A stretch of 64,000 bases of DNA from Bacillus sp. 03113 (GCF_006546985.1 NZ_ML637008.1:180266-244265), one strand, 5' to 3'. Positions 9,912-19,664 are shown, counted from the first letter of the stretch. A program made the numbers and translations. The notes: generated by a model not told the origin, from the letters alone.

Positions 9912-9956
9912 TTGAAGAATTAACCATTATCATATATAATGAATGATAGTCAGTCA
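9912..9956 (+). promoter_or_regulatory. Promoter with TetR-type operator for the YitT-family gene
   Basis: TTGAAG (9912-9917), 17 bases, TATAAT (9935-9940) make a good sigma-A promoter. The near-palindrome TGAATGA-TAG-TCAGTCA (9940-9956) starts on the last base of the -10 box, where a repressor would block open-complex formation. The operator and its placement match the site before puuP (1742-1758), implying joint control by an unseen TetR-family protein. Confidence 0.75.
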
Positions 9957-10102
9957 TTTTTATGCTACTCTCATGATCGAGAGTTCGGGACAATTGAATT
10001 AAGTAAAAGAAATGAATTGATTGCTATAGATTAACAAGAATATAAGACTTGTATTAAAAATATAAAATGGCTAGGAATTAGTAGATAGAATGAGAGGTAT
10101 AC

Positions 10103-10939
10103 ATGAAAACTTGGTGGATCAATATCCTTTTTATTATGTTAGGATCAGCAATTATGGGGTGGGGCATTAACTGTTTTAATATCGCAAATGGGCTCTCAGA
10201 AGGCGGTATCATGGGCATTGCTTTGATACTTAAGTACTTATTCGGTTGGGATCCGGGCTTGTCAAGCATCATCATTAATTTACCTTTATTGTGGATAGGG
10301 TGGAGAATAATGGGGAGGGAAAGTTTTATCTTCACCATCATAGGAACGGTCTGTTTGTCTGTTTTTCTATCCGTTTTTCAACAATATTCTCTTGTAATGG
10401 AAGATAAGCTGCTAGCATCGATTTATGCCGGAGCAGCAGTCGGAATAGGTTTAGGCATCGTTTTCAGATTTGGTGGCATGACCGATGGTGTAGATATCAT
10501 TGCAAGATTGTTTCAAAAATATTTTGGCTGGAGCATGGGAAGCACGATACTGCTTCTTGATGCTATTGTTTTACTGTTATCTTTAGTTTATCTAGATTTG
10601 GAACGGGCGATGTACACGATTTTGGCCGTTTTCGTGGGAGCGAAACTGATTGATTATATACAAGAGGGTTCCTATGCAGCCAAAGCCGTTACTATTATGT
10701 CCACAATGCCGGACCAAATTTCAGAACAAATACTGGCTGAATTGAATAGAGGTGTAACCTTTCTTAATGGGAAGGGTGGATATACAAGACAGGATAAAGA
10801 AATAATATACTGCGTAATTAGCCGCAGTGAAACGGTAAAGCTACGAAATATTGTGCATGAAATCGACCCGAGCGCTTTTGTTATTTTTAATAAAGTACAT
10901 GAGGTGTTCGGGAAAGGATGGAAAGAAGTCAATAATTAA
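10103..10939 (+). CDS. YitT-family membrane protein (DUF2179 C-terminal domain)
   Basis: 278 residues. Five or so membrane helices (about residues 5-170, with the GLSEGGIMGIALI loop) are followed by a cytosolic DUF2179 domain (about 195-275, RGVTFLNGKGGYT and FNKVHEVFGKG). Homologues include Bacillus YitT, YqfU and YxkD. Their biochemical role is not established, and transport has been suggested. GAGAGG precedes the ATG. The gene stands alone behind a strong promoter whose operator matches that of the putrescine importer, tying it to polyamine or fatty-acid signals by inference. A second member of the family is at 24301. A small mobile element starts at the base after its stop. Confidence 0.85.
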   Translation: MKTWWINILFIMLGSAIMGWGINCFNIANGLSEGGIMGIALILKYLFGWDPGLSSIIINLPLLWIGWRIMGRESFIFTIIGTVCLSVFLSVFQQYSLVMEDKLLASIYAGAAVGIGLGIVFRFGGMTDGVDIIARLFQKYFGWSMGSTILLLDAIVLLLSLVYLDLERAMYTILAVFVGAKLIDYIQEGSYAAKAVTIMSTMPDQISEQILAELNRGVTFLNGKGGYTRQDKEIIYCVISRSETVKLRNIVHEIDPSAFVIFNKVHEVFGKGWKEVNN

Positions 10940-11146
10940 AGGCTGTTTTCTCAAAGTTTGTTGCTTTTGACATAAATACAAGAAACGTTTCGGAGCAGCC
11001 TGCATACACGTAGACTCCTGTGGGAATGCGAGAAAGGCGAGACCCCGCAGGAGCGTATGCGACGAGGAGGCTGGACGCTCGCCCACGGAAAGCGAAGTGT
11101 ATGCAGGCTGCGCATTTAAAAGCAACAATCTATACGAAAACAGCCT
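10940..11146. mobile_element. MITE-like repeat with 29-base terminal inverted repeats
   Basis: The 207-base element begins AGGCTGTTTTC...TTGTTGCTTTT and ends with the inverse, about 22 of 29 bases matching. The middle (ACTCCTGTGGGAA, GAGACCCCGCAGGAGC, GAGGAGGCT, GGAAAGCGAAG) is of a type widespread in Bacillus genomes. AATTAA stands on both sides and may be a target duplication, though it is low-complexity. It starts directly after the stop codon of the preceding gene. No transposase gene. Confidence 0.8.
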
Positions 11147-11180
11147 AATTAAAATATCTAAATAAGAATTAGAACAAAGT

Positions 11181-11217
11181 GAAACCTTGATTTTCTATGA
11201 TTAAGGTTTCTTTTTTT
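11181..11217 (+). terminator. Intrinsic terminator
   Basis: GAAACCTTGAT pairs with TTAAGGTTTC, followed by seven T. It lies beyond the MITE-like element and would end transcription of the YitT-family gene. Confidence 0.8.
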
Positions 11218-11412
11218 ATAGATATTGTTAAAAAGCATTGATTGTGTGAACGTTATATAACACAGCATTATTACAAAAATATTAGAAGAAGGAGGAACTA
11301 AATCGATCATTCTGGTATGATAGAGAGCACTAAGAGATCGAACTTTAATGATGCTTTTATACAAAAATTTTATATATCGATATGAGAAGCGAAGAAAGAT
11401 TAGGTGAAGAGA

Positions 11413-12609
11413 ATGAATAAAGCGATACGCTTAAAGGTGAAATCAGGATATGTGAAAAGCTTTAAAGCTGGGTATCCTCTTTTTACGGAAGATGCAATTA
11501 TTAATTTAAAGGATGTAAAAACAGAGGGCTCCATTATTGAGCTAGTGGATGAACGTCAACAGTTTCTTGGCAGAGGGTATTATGGAAAACAAAATAAAGG
11601 TAGAGGCTGGATTCTAACTCGTAATCAGCAGGAATGGATCGACCAATCTTTTTTTGATAACAAAATTAAACGCGCATTTGAGTATAGGGAATCTTTTTTT
11701 AAGGCAACAGATACGAATGCTTTCCGAGTTTTTAATGGTGAAGGAGACGGCATCGGTGGTTTAACAATCGATTTCTATGATGGTTTTTTTGTGATCAGTT
11801 GGTATAGCGAAGGAATATATCAGTTTAAAAAATTTATTATTCAATCGTTAACCAATTTAGTAAAATTCAAAGGTATTTATGAGAAAAAGCGGTTTGCGGT
11901 AAAAGGGACATATATCGAAGACGATGATTTTGTTGTAGGAGAAGAAGCGAATTCTCCTCTGATCGTAAAGGAAAATGGAATTCATTTTGCTGTTTATTTA
12001 AATGATGGAGCCATGGTAGGCGTGTTTTTAGATCAAAGAGATGTCAGAAAAAAAATTCGAGATGAATATGCTGAAGGGAAAAAAGTATTAAATACCTTTT
12101 CTTATACAGGAGCATTCTCAGTTGCAGCTGCATTAGGCGGAGCCACTACAACAACGAGTGTTGACTTGGCCAATCGCAGCAGAAGTAAAACGATTGAACA
12201 GTTCAGCGTAAATTCCATTGATTTTGAATCCCAGGAAATTATTGTGGAGGATGTGTTTCATTATTTTAAATATGCAGTTCGTAAGCAACTGAAATTTGAG
12301 ATGGTCATTCTTGATCCTCCTAGCTTTGCACGTTCAAAGAAGCATACCTTCAGTGCAGAAAAAGATTATACCGACTTATTAGAAAAAGCAATCATCATAA
12401 CCGAGAGAAATGGAATAATTGTTGCTTCATCTAATTGTAGTACTTTTGGGATGAATAAATTTAAGGGATTTATCGACAAGGCTTTTCAACAAGCAGGAGA
12501 AAAATATAAAATTCTTGAGGAGTTTGGGTTGCCAAAAGACTTTAAGACTGTCAGAGAATATAAAGAGGGAAACTATCTTAAGGTCGTGATGATTAAAAAA
12601 CTTACATAA
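11413..12609 (+). CDS. Class I SAM-dependent rRNA methyltransferase, RlmI/YwbD type
   Basis: 398 residues. The ATG at 11413 is preferred over a GTG at 11404 because AGGTGAAG gives proper spacing. An N-terminal PUA RNA-binding domain (about 3-80) is followed by an EEHEE-like region and a Rossmann methyltransferase domain (about 190-398: DQRDVRKKI, LNTFSYTGAFSVAAALGGA, SVDLANRS, VILDPPSFARSKK). The DPPSF motif and PUA domain fit the RlmI (m5C1962, 23S rRNA) family and Bacillus YwbD. It probably modifies 23S rRNA, with the target position inferred from the family. A single-gene unit with its own terminator. Confidence 0.85.
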   Translation: MNKAIRLKVKSGYVKSFKAGYPLFTEDAIINLKDVKTEGSIIELVDERQQFLGRGYYGKQNKGRGWILTRNQQEWIDQSFFDNKIKRAFEYRESFFKATDTNAFRVFNGEGDGIGGLTIDFYDGFFVISWYSEGIYQFKKFIIQSLTNLVKFKGIYEKKRFAVKGTYIEDDDFVVGEEANSPLIVKENGIHFAVYLNDGAMVGVFLDQRDVRKKIRDEYAEGKKVLNTFSYTGAFSVAAALGGATTTTSVDLANRSRSKTIEQFSVNSIDFESQEIIVEDVFHYFKYAVRKQLKFEMVILDPPSFARSKKHTFSAEKDYTDLLEKAIIITERNGIIVASSNCSTFGMNKFKGFIDKAFQQAGEKYKILEEFGLPKDFKTVREYKEGNYLKVVMIKKLT

Positions 12610-12644
12610 TTTTTTCTATTAGTGTGTCTTTTGCAATGGGTAAC

Positions 12645-12697
12645 AAAGGTATTTCATTTTGAACCATTCAAGTAAAAATGAAATACCTTTTACTTAT
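12645..12697 (+). terminator. Terminator after the rRNA methyltransferase
   Basis: AAAGGTATTTCATTTT (12645-12660) and AAAATGAAATACCTTT (12675-12690) form a perfect 16-base stem, followed by TACTTATTT. Confidence 0.9.
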
Positions 12698-12802
12698 TTG
12701 GGGTAGTAATTTTTAAGTGGTAGTATGGTCTTATTTCATATAAAATGAAAGAAAAAGATTTTAGTAGAATAAAATGTAAGGGCTTTCTATTGGGGGTGTT
12801 GT

Positions 12803-14605
12803 ATGTTTTTATCTTTGCGAAGTCACTTAATGGTTGTTTTTACTTTTCTCTTAACCATTCCATTTATATTATTATCTCTTATTATTCCAAATTGGATTAC
12901 GAGAATGATGGAAGAACAAATCCAGGATTCAACTATTGAAAAAATGGATCAATATTCATTTTATATAAATTCTATTACCACTCAAGCGGAGGAGGTTGCA
13001 AGACAGGTACTCGTTAATCAAACAACACAAACATGGATGAAACTAGAAAAAGAGGATGTTGAGTCACAAGAAAATGAACGTTTATTAATGAAGAATCAGT
13101 TGAAAAAGCAGCTTTCTTCTATCATGATTAACAATTCAAATGGAATATCCCTCTCTGTCTATATGGATAATGGTAGAGAAATATGGTGGGATAGTCTTTC
13201 TTCAAAACAAATGAGCTGGTATAAACAATACTCTCAAAAAGATCAAATGTGGATAAAAGCCCATTTTGATCCTTTTCAACAAACACCAGAAATGGGCAAG
13301 CAATACGTAAACAGCTATCTTCAGCCATTGTTTGATCTTTATACGTTTGAAAGATATGGATTTATTAAGGTGAACTACCCTACTTCATTATTTACACAAG
13401 CATTAAATAATATCACACTAGGTGAAAATGGAAGGGTGTATTTATTAAATCAACAAGGAGAAAATATTCTAACTGGCAAGGTTCAGACACCAAAAAAAAT
13501 TCTACAGCAAAGTCTAGAAAAAATAAAAAAGGATCAACATCTAAATGGATTGATCCATAAAGAGTATGATGGAGAAGAATACCTCGTTTTTTTTCAAAAG
13601 CTAAGAGTTGACAATTGGATATTAGTAAGTGAAGTGACTAAATCTGAATTGTTTTCTAAAGTAAATGAACTTCGAAGAAACTTATTAATTACGAGTCTTC
13701 TTCTTTTTGGATTAACTAATTTTGCTGCCTATAGACTTTCCTCTAACATTGTTAGCCCTCTTGGGAAGCTAACACGAGCGATGAAGCTTGTTGAGCATGG
13801 GAAATTTGAGAAAGCTAAACAAATGATGCCAACCATTCAATCTGAAAATCATGAAATCAGTTATGTAATTAAAGTATTTGATCATATGATAGATCAATTA
13901 AACTATTTAATCGAAACAGAATATGAAGCAAATATACGAAGGAAAAATGCGGAATACAAGGCTTTACTTTTGCAAATTAACCCTCACTTTTTAAATAATA
14001 CGCTTGAGATTATTGGAGGTTTGGCAGCGCAAGGAAAAAATAAAGAGGTTATGGATGTAAGTGTTTACCTTGCTCGTATGATGAGGTATTCAATGAATAC
14101 AAAAAGTGATATTGTGAGTATGGATGATGAAATAAACTATATACGAAATTACACGGATATATTAAAAGCACGGTATGAAGACAACTTATCGATTTTGATT
14201 GATGAAGACCAAAAAATGAAACCGATTCCAATTATTAAATTTATTTTGCAGCCGCTTGTTGAAAATGCAGTGAAGTACAGCTTTGAAGGTAAAAAGGTTG
14301 CAAACATCAAAGTAATCACCAAAATGATGGAAGATCAAATGGTTATAGTCGTAGAAGATCACGGTGTTGGAATGTCAGAAGAAGTTATTGCAGAATTAAT
14401 GAGTCAGGAACAACATAATGAATCTAGTTACATCCTAGCAAGTAATGGGAATAGCATCGGACTAAGAAATGTTCTCGGCCGATTACAGCTTTATTACGGA
14501 AGTCAATTTTCATTCGACATTCAATCTGAGGAATGGGAAGGGACAAAAATAACATTGAGGGTAAAGTTAGATGGAGGGATGCATGATGAAGGTGATGATC
14601 ACTGA
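12803..14605 (+). CDS. Sensor histidine kinase, YesM type (Cache-HAMP-His_kinase-HATPase)
   Basis: 600 residues. Membrane helix at about 8-30, extracytoplasmic Cache-like sensor region to about 290, second helix at about 293-312, HAMP linker, then the YesM-type His_kinase domain with phosphorylated histidine near residue 395 (QINPHFLNNTLEII) and an ATPase domain (QPLVENAVKYSF, VEDHGVGMSEE, GNSIGLRNVLGRLQLYYG). ATG follows GGGGGTG. It overlaps the response regulator gene. Kinases of this class sense extracellular sugars or their binding proteins and control adjacent polysaccharide loci. Here the neighbour is a fructanase and a sugar importer, so a fructan-derived signal is likely. Confidence 0.9.
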   Translation: MFLSLRSHLMVVFTFLLTIPFILLSLIIPNWITRMMEEQIQDSTIEKMDQYSFYINSITTQAEEVARQVLVNQTTQTWMKLEKEDVESQENERLLMKNQLKKQLSSIMINNSNGISLSVYMDNGREIWWDSLSSKQMSWYKQYSQKDQMWIKAHFDPFQQTPEMGKQYVNSYLQPLFDLYTFERYGFIKVNYPTSLFTQALNNITLGENGRVYLLNQQGENILTGKVQTPKKILQQSLEKIKKDQHLNGLIHKEYDGEEYLVFFQKLRVDNWILVSEVTKSELFSKVNELRRNLLITSLLLFGLTNFAAYRLSSNIVSPLGKLTRAMKLVEHGKFEKAKQMMPTIQSENHEISYVIKVFDHMIDQLNYLIETEYEANIRRKNAEYKALLLQINPHFLNNTLEIIGGLAAQGKNKEVMDVSVYLARMMRYSMNTKSDIVSMDDEINYIRNYTDILKARYEDNLSILIDEDQKMKPIPIIKFILQPLVENAVKYSFEGKKVANIKVITKMMEDQMVIVVEDHGVGMSEEVIAELMSQEQHNESSYILASNGNSIGLRNVLGRLQLYYGSQFSFDIQSEEWEGTKITLRVKLDGGMHDEGDDH

Positions 14606-16202
14606 CGATGAGATTCAAATTCGCAAAGGGCTAAGGATGAAAATCGCATGGGAAGATGAAGGTTTTCAAATCGTTGCGGAGGCTTCTGATGGTCAGGAAG
14701 CTCTTGATCTGTTAAAAACGAATGAGATAGATTTAGTGATTACAGATATTAAAATGCCGATCATGAATGGAATTGATTTTGCAAAGGTTTGTCATAGAGA
14801 ATTTCCAAAGGTGAAGATTTTAGCTTTATCGGGTTATTCTGACTATGAATATTTACGTTCAGCCATGAAGGAAGGAATAAAGGACTACTTATTAAAGCCT
14901 GTAGCTCCTGATGAGTTAGTAGACGCTTTGAGGAAGATTCGTAGTGATATAGAAAAAGATAAGAATAAGCAAAGGAAAGAAAATCAAATCCAAAGGCTTG
15001 CTTATAATCAGATGCTGGAAATGCAAGAGCAGTATTTACTTTATTTAGTAAAAGAAGAATGGTCAGATAAAAATCTATCATTAGAGAAGCTTCAGCAAGT
15101 ACATTTAAGTGAACTAGGCAATGTAGAAGGTGAATTTCAATTCATAACAGTGGAAATGAGGAATTCTGACAACCATTCTAGGTTAGATGAGCTATGGCTG
15201 CCATTTCAAATGCTTTGCAGAGAAATTGCCAAAGAGCATGGAGCTTATTGCTTTTACGATCCAAGCTACAAGCATATGATTCACTTTGTTCAAAACGTTA
15301 AGGATGGAACGTTTTTGAGCAATAGGAGTTTAGGATTAAAGGTTCAAAAATATACGAAGAGCTTCTTGAAATTAGAAACCGTCATTGGGATTGGAAAGAT
15401 TGTGAAAGGGATTGCAGAATTTAAAAAAGGTTATAAGTCAAGTCTGCTTTCGTGGAGCCAAAGTCAGTTAGGTACCCAGTCGCAGATTGTCGACCAAGTC
15501 ATTTATCAAGAGATGTTTGAATATTCACCTGAACTTGAAAGAAAGCTTTTGAATGGGATTGAAACTGGAAATGAGCTTGTATGCAAACAAACGATTCAAT
15601 GTTTAATAGAAGGAAAACCGAATTATTCCGTTATGTCCTTTTCGTTTGTATCAAATCGAGTTTTATTATTTTTGGAAACGTTATCAAGAAAATTCGGTGT
15701 CCATACAATGGATCTGCAAAAAAATATTTGGGACTGCCAACAGAGCATTTGGGAGCTTAATGCTCAAAATAAAGTCATTGAACAGCTTATTCAATTAGCC
15801 AAAACAATCATTACTCATGTACAAAAAGCAAGATACTCGAATGGAACCATTACAGTCGAGAGCGTTCGCCGTTATTTAGATCAGCATTATGCGAGTGATA
15901 TTTCACTTGCAAGCGTATCAGAGCAGTTTCATATTAATGGTGCATATTTATCTGAAATTTTTAAGAATCATGTAGGGCAAACATTTAGCGACTATTTGAT
16001 CAGCATGCGGATGAAAAACGCTCAGCGATTACTAAAGGACAATCAGCTGAAAATTATTGATGTTGCCTACTTAGTTGGGTTTTCAAATTCCGGATATTTT
16101 AGTACTGCGTTCAAGAAGCATTTTGGTCTTACACCTGCAGAATTTCGTAAGTCAGCAAGTGAAAACTATAATTCACCAATAGATGAGGTATTGAGAGCGT
16201 AA
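14583..16202 (+). CDS. Response regulator, YesN type (REC + AraC HTH)
   Basis: 539 residues from the ATG at 14583 (14586 is equally possible; GGAGGG precedes both), overlapping the kinase gene by about 20 bases. The receiver domain (1-120) has DD near residue 8, phospho-accepting Asp 55 in LVITDIKMP and lysine in DYLLKPVA. A long helical middle region is followed by a C-terminal AraC-type double helix-turn-helix (about 435-535: DISLASVSEQFHINGAYLSE, DVAYLVGFSNSGYFSTAFKK, GLTPAEFR). It should activate the GH32 gene and importer genes that follow, whose promoter at about 16300-16323 has a poor -35 box, as expected of an activator-dependent promoter. Confidence 0.9.
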   Translation: MMKVMITDDEIQIRKGLRMKIAWEDEGFQIVAEASDGQEALDLLKTNEIDLVITDIKMPIMNGIDFAKVCHREFPKVKILALSGYSDYEYLRSAMKEGIKDYLLKPVAPDELVDALRKIRSDIEKDKNKQRKENQIQRLAYNQMLEMQEQYLLYLVKEEWSDKNLSLEKLQQVHLSELGNVEGEFQFITVEMRNSDNHSRLDELWLPFQMLCREIAKEHGAYCFYDPSYKHMIHFVQNVKDGTFLSNRSLGLKVQKYTKSFLKLETVIGIGKIVKGIAEFKKGYKSSLLSWSQSQLGTQSQIVDQVIYQEMFEYSPELERKLLNGIETGNELVCKQTIQCLIEGKPNYSVMSFSFVSNRVLLFLETLSRKFGVHTMDLQKNIWDCQQSIWELNAQNKVIEQLIQLAKTIITHVQKARYSNGTITVESVRRYLDQHYASDISLASVSEQFHINGAYLSEIFKNHVGQTFSDYLISMRMKNAQRLLKDNQLKIIDVAYLVGFSNSGYFSTAFKKHFGLTPAEFRKSASENYNSPIDEVLRA

Positions 16203-16353
16203 GGGAGCCTTGCGCTTTTCTATTTGTATAACAATGTGATTCCTTATACTTTTTCCCAAAAATATTAAACTATATAAGCCGATTGGATTATACTTTTTAC
16301 TCGAGGGATTCTGATAGGATAATACTTAAAGCATTAGGGAGGGGTGAACATCA

Positions 16354-18207
16354 TTGAGCTTTAAGAAGAGTTTCATGGTATTTCTAAGTCTTTTTTTATT
16401 GGCTGCATGTAATGGGAAGGAAGAAAAAATGAATGAAAAGAATAAAAATATGAACACGAAACCTACTCATGCTGCAGATGCTAATTATTACATCGAACCA
16501 TTTCGACCGCAATATCATTTTTCTCCTGAAGAAGGAAATTTAGCTGATCCTAATGGTTTAGTATTTTTTGAGGGAGAGTATCATCAGTTTTACCAACAAA
16601 ATGGCCAGTGGGCACATGCAATTAGTACAGATCTATTACATTGGAAGCATCTTCCCATTGCGTTATCCTATGATGAATTAGGTCAATCCATTTCAGGGAG
16701 TGCAGTAGTAGATTGGAAGGATACGAGCGGATTCTTTGGAGGGAAGCCAGGCTTGGTCGCTATCTTTACAAATACCAAAGAAGGGATTGAATCGCAAAGT
16801 CTCGCCTACAGTAAAGATAATGGACGAACGTGGGAAAAATATAAAGGCAATCCTATTATCCAAAATCCGGGGATAAAGGATTTTAGAGATCCTAAGGTCT
16901 TTTGGCATCAAGAGACAAAAAAGTGGGTAATGGTGGTCTCTACAAATCAAAGTGTTAGCTTTTATGGGTCATCTGACTTAAAGAAATGGAAGTTTCTAAG
17001 TAAGTTTGGGGAAGATCAAGGATCACATGCTGCTGTGTGGGAATGTCCAGACTTGTTTCAGCTTCCTGTAGATGGAAATTCCAAAAATAAAAAGTGGGTT
17101 CTTCATGTTAGTGTTGGGGATAATGCTGAAACAAATGGATCAACAGCTCAATATTTTATTGGTGAATTTGATGGCAAACATTTTTTAAATGACAATAAGA
17201 AAGATACCGTATTATGGACAGACTTTGGAAAAGATTTTTATGCAGCACAATCCTATTCGGATTTGCCAACAGAGGATGGCCGACGTATTTGGCAAGGCTG
17301 GATGTCCAATTGGAGGTATCCTTATCAATCTCCAACAAAGCCGTGGATGGGTTCAATGTCTATTCCTAGAGAAGTATCTTTACAGACGATTAAAAATGAA
17401 GGAATTCGCCTAGTTCAAAGACCAATAAAAGAATTAGAGAGTTTACGAGTAGATGAAATAAAGCTTAAGGATATAGTGGTTGATGGGAATAAGCAACTAG
17501 ATCAATTTTCAGGAACAACATTTGAATTTGAAGGTGTTTTAGAATGGGAGCATGTTGAAGAGTTCGGAATTCGTCTTCGACAATCGAATGAAGAAGAGAC
17601 CGTTATTGGATATGAATCGAATGGTCCACACGTTTTTATGAATCGAACAAATTCTGGTCTGCAAACGATTTTAGATCGTTCAGGACATGAATTTACATTC
17701 GGAAACAAATATACAGCTCCTTATTCACCCGAAAAAAAGAGCTTAAAGATTCATGGATTTGTGGATGAATCATCTGTTGAAATATTTATAAATGATGGGG
17801 AACAGGTCTTTACAAACCTGATCTATACGAAGTCAACAAATGGTGGTGTTGAGCTCTATTCGAAAGGAGGTTCGGTAACCTTTAAATCTCTTAAGTTGTA
17901 TCATTTGCAATCTACATGGAGAAAAAAATCAGAAAGCAAACATATTGAACGTATTGTTGTAAATGAGCAATCACTTGATTTAAAGGTAGGAGAATCGAAA
18001 GAAATGAAAGCTGCCTTTAAACCAGATTGGGTTAAGGACGAGGGCAACCTTATTTGGAAATTACAAGATCCAGGACTTGTAGAAATAAAAGACAATGGGA
18101 ATGGAAATGTCCAAATGAAAGGACTTCAATCTGGTTCAACAGAGATTCAAGTTTCTGATCCATCAGGAAGAGTATCGACAAGCATTAATGTGTATGTATT
18201 TGATTAA
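16354..18207 (+). CDS. Lipid-anchored GH32 fructan hydrolase with C-terminal Ig-like (Big_2) domain
   Basis: 617 residues from a TTG start (GGGAGGGGTG upstream). The lipoprotein signal ends LAAC (cysteine 19), so the enzyme sits on the outer face of the membrane. The five-bladed GH32 domain (about 50-350) has nucleophile Asp 65 (NLADPNG), transition-state Asp 179 (FRDPK) and acid/base Glu 230 (WECPD). A beta-sandwich module (about 360-530) and a bacterial Ig-like domain (about 530-617) follow. The residue before the nucleophile is Ala, where most invertases and levanases have Asn. It should release fructose or fructo-oligosaccharides from levan or inulin for the importer encoded next. Exo or endo action is unknown. 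Confidence 0.87.
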   Translation: MSFKKSFMVFLSLFLLAACNGKEEKMNEKNKNMNTKPTHAADANYYIEPFRPQYHFSPEEGNLADPNGLVFFEGEYHQFYQQNGQWAHAISTDLLHWKHLPIALSYDELGQSISGSAVVDWKDTSGFFGGKPGLVAIFTNTKEGIESQSLAYSKDNGRTWEKYKGNPIIQNPGIKDFRDPKVFWHQETKKWVMVVSTNQSVSFYGSSDLKKWKFLSKFGEDQGSHAAVWECPDLFQLPVDGNSKNKKWVLHVSVGDNAETNGSTAQYFIGEFDGKHFLNDNKKDTVLWTDFGKDFYAAQSYSDLPTEDGRRIWQGWMSNWRYPYQSPTKPWMGSMSIPREVSLQTIKNEGIRLVQRPIKELESLRVDEIKLKDIVVDGNKQLDQFSGTTFEFEGVLEWEHVEEFGIRLRQSNEEETVIGYESNGPHVFMNRTNSGLQTILDRSGHEFTFGNKYTAPYSPEKKSLKIHGFVDESSVEIFINDGEQVFTNLIYTKSTNGGVELYSKGGSVTFKSLKLYHLQSTWRKKSESKHIERIVVNEQSLDLKVGESKEMKAAFKPDWVKDEGNLIWKLQDPGLVEIKDNGNGNVQMKGLQSGSTEIQVSDPSGRVSTSINVYVFD

Positions 18208-18323
18208 TTCCTTGTGATCCGAAAATTTTAAATATGGAGAACCGATGAAATTAAAATCATACGTATGGGCAATTTGTTATAGTAAATTCAAGGAAGGCAT
18301 TTATCAATGAGAGGGGTAAAATA

Positions 18324-19634
18324 ATGAAAAAGAAAAAAGTCTTCGGTATTACGGCAACGATTGTCTTGTCTGTAGGGATGATCTTAGGAGGCTGTTCATC
18401 GTCAGAAAAAACATCCATTACTAAAGGAGATGTGACAACTATCACATTCTGGCGTAATTCTGGAAATGATGCAGAAAATAAAGTTTATGAAGATTTGATC
18501 AAATCCTTTGAAAAAGAAAATCCAAAAATTGATGTTAAAATGACTCCAATTCCATTCGCTGATTATTCGACAAAACTTAGAACCGCGCTTGCCTCAGGTA
18601 ATCCACCGGATATTTTAGCAGTTGATAGCCCTGATTTAGGAGCTTATGCTGAAGCAGGCGCATTGCTTTCTATCGATGATTATATGAAGAAAGAGGGAAA
18701 TATTGAAGATATTCCAGAAGGAACGCTTGCTGGAGTAACATACAAAGATAAAATATATCTTGCTCCAATTGTCCAATCTGGAATCGCCATGTTCTACAAT
18801 AAAAATTTGTTTAAAAAAGCAGGACTAGAGTTTCCATCTGAGGATCCAAAAAACCCATGGACTTGGGAACAGGTATTAGACGCTGCGAAAAAAATCAACG
18901 ATCCGAAAAACGGTATTTATGGAATTGATCCAGCACAAGGCTTTGGGGATGGGGAAGGACCAGCTTATTTCAAATCACCTATTATTTGGCAATTCGGAGG
19001 GGATATATTAAGCCCAGATGGTTCAACAGCTGACGGGTACTTAAACTCACCCCAAACTTTGAAAGCGCTTCAATTCTTTCAGGATTTATACCAAAAAGAC
19101 AAAGTGGCTGCTGTAGAATTACCACCTGATCCATTTGCAACAGGTAAATTAGGAATCAGCGTAGACGGATCATGGGCCTTATCACATTTTGCAAATAATT
19201 TCCCTAATTTTAAATTAGGCGAAGATTATGGAGTTGCACCACTGCCTAAGGAAGCAAATCAAGTTGCTCCAAATGGAGGGTGGACATTAGGAATTTCAGC
19301 GAAAACAAAACACCAAGATGAGGCTTGGAAGTTCGTTCAATATGTAACGAGCTATGATGGTCAAAAAACATATGTTGAAGCAACGGGCGATATTCCAGTA
19401 AGAATTTCTGTGGCAAAAGAAATCCCTGAAATCAATGAGTATCCAAAAAATATCTTCCTTGTTCAAGGTCAGGAGTTTTCAAAAAATAGACCGGTTACTC
19501 CTGCGTATCCAACTGTTAGTAAATCGATTAAAAAGTTGTTTGAAGATGTAGGTTTAGCGAATCGAAATGTAAAGGCCGCGGCAGAAGAAGCGGTGAAGGA
19601 AATCGATAAAGCGATTGAGCAATCAACGAAATAA
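18324..19634 (+). CDS. Sugar ABC importer, substrate-binding lipoprotein (family 1)
   Basis: 436 residues. Lipoprotein signal with LGGC (cysteine 24), then an extracellular solute-binding family 1 fold (TITFWRNSGNDAENKVYEDLIKSFEK-like start, LAVDSPDLGAYAEAGAL, PIVQSGIAMFYNKNLFKKAG, PWTWEQVLDAAKK, GISVDGSWALSHF, GGWTLGISAKTKHQDEAWKF). ATG follows GAGAGGGG. With the two permease genes it makes a CUT1-type importer, probably for fructo-oligosaccharides released by the GH32 enzyme. A cre-like site and a stem-loop separate it from the permeases. Confidence 0.88.
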   Translation: MKKKKVFGITATIVLSVGMILGGCSSSEKTSITKGDVTTITFWRNSGNDAENKVYEDLIKSFEKENPKIDVKMTPIPFADYSTKLRTALASGNPPDILAVDSPDLGAYAEAGALLSIDDYMKKEGNIEDIPEGTLAGVTYKDKIYLAPIVQSGIAMFYNKNLFKKAGLEFPSEDPKNPWTWEQVLDAAKKINDPKNGIYGIDPAQGFGDGEGPAYFKSPIIWQFGGDILSPDGSTADGYLNSPQTLKALQFFQDLYQKDKVAAVELPPDPFATGKLGISVDGSWALSHFANNFPNFKLGEDYGVAPLPKEANQVAPNGGWTLGISAKTKHQDEAWKFVQYVTSYDGQKTYVEATGDIPVRISVAKEIPEINEYPKNIFLVQGQEFSKNRPVTPAYPTVSKSIKKLFEDVGLANRNVKAAAEEAVKEIDKAIEQSTK

Positions 19635-19644
19635 TGTTTTAAAT

Positions 19645-19658
19645 TGAAAGCGTTAACT
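19645..19658 (+). promoter_or_regulatory. cre-like catabolite control site
   Basis: TGAAAGCGTTAACT matches the CcpA consensus TGWAANCGNTNWCA at 13 of 14 positions. It lies just after the binding-protein stop, inside the operon, where bound CcpA would act as a roadblock to the permease genes under good carbon supply. Confidence 0.65.
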
Positions 19659-19664
19659 TAATTT

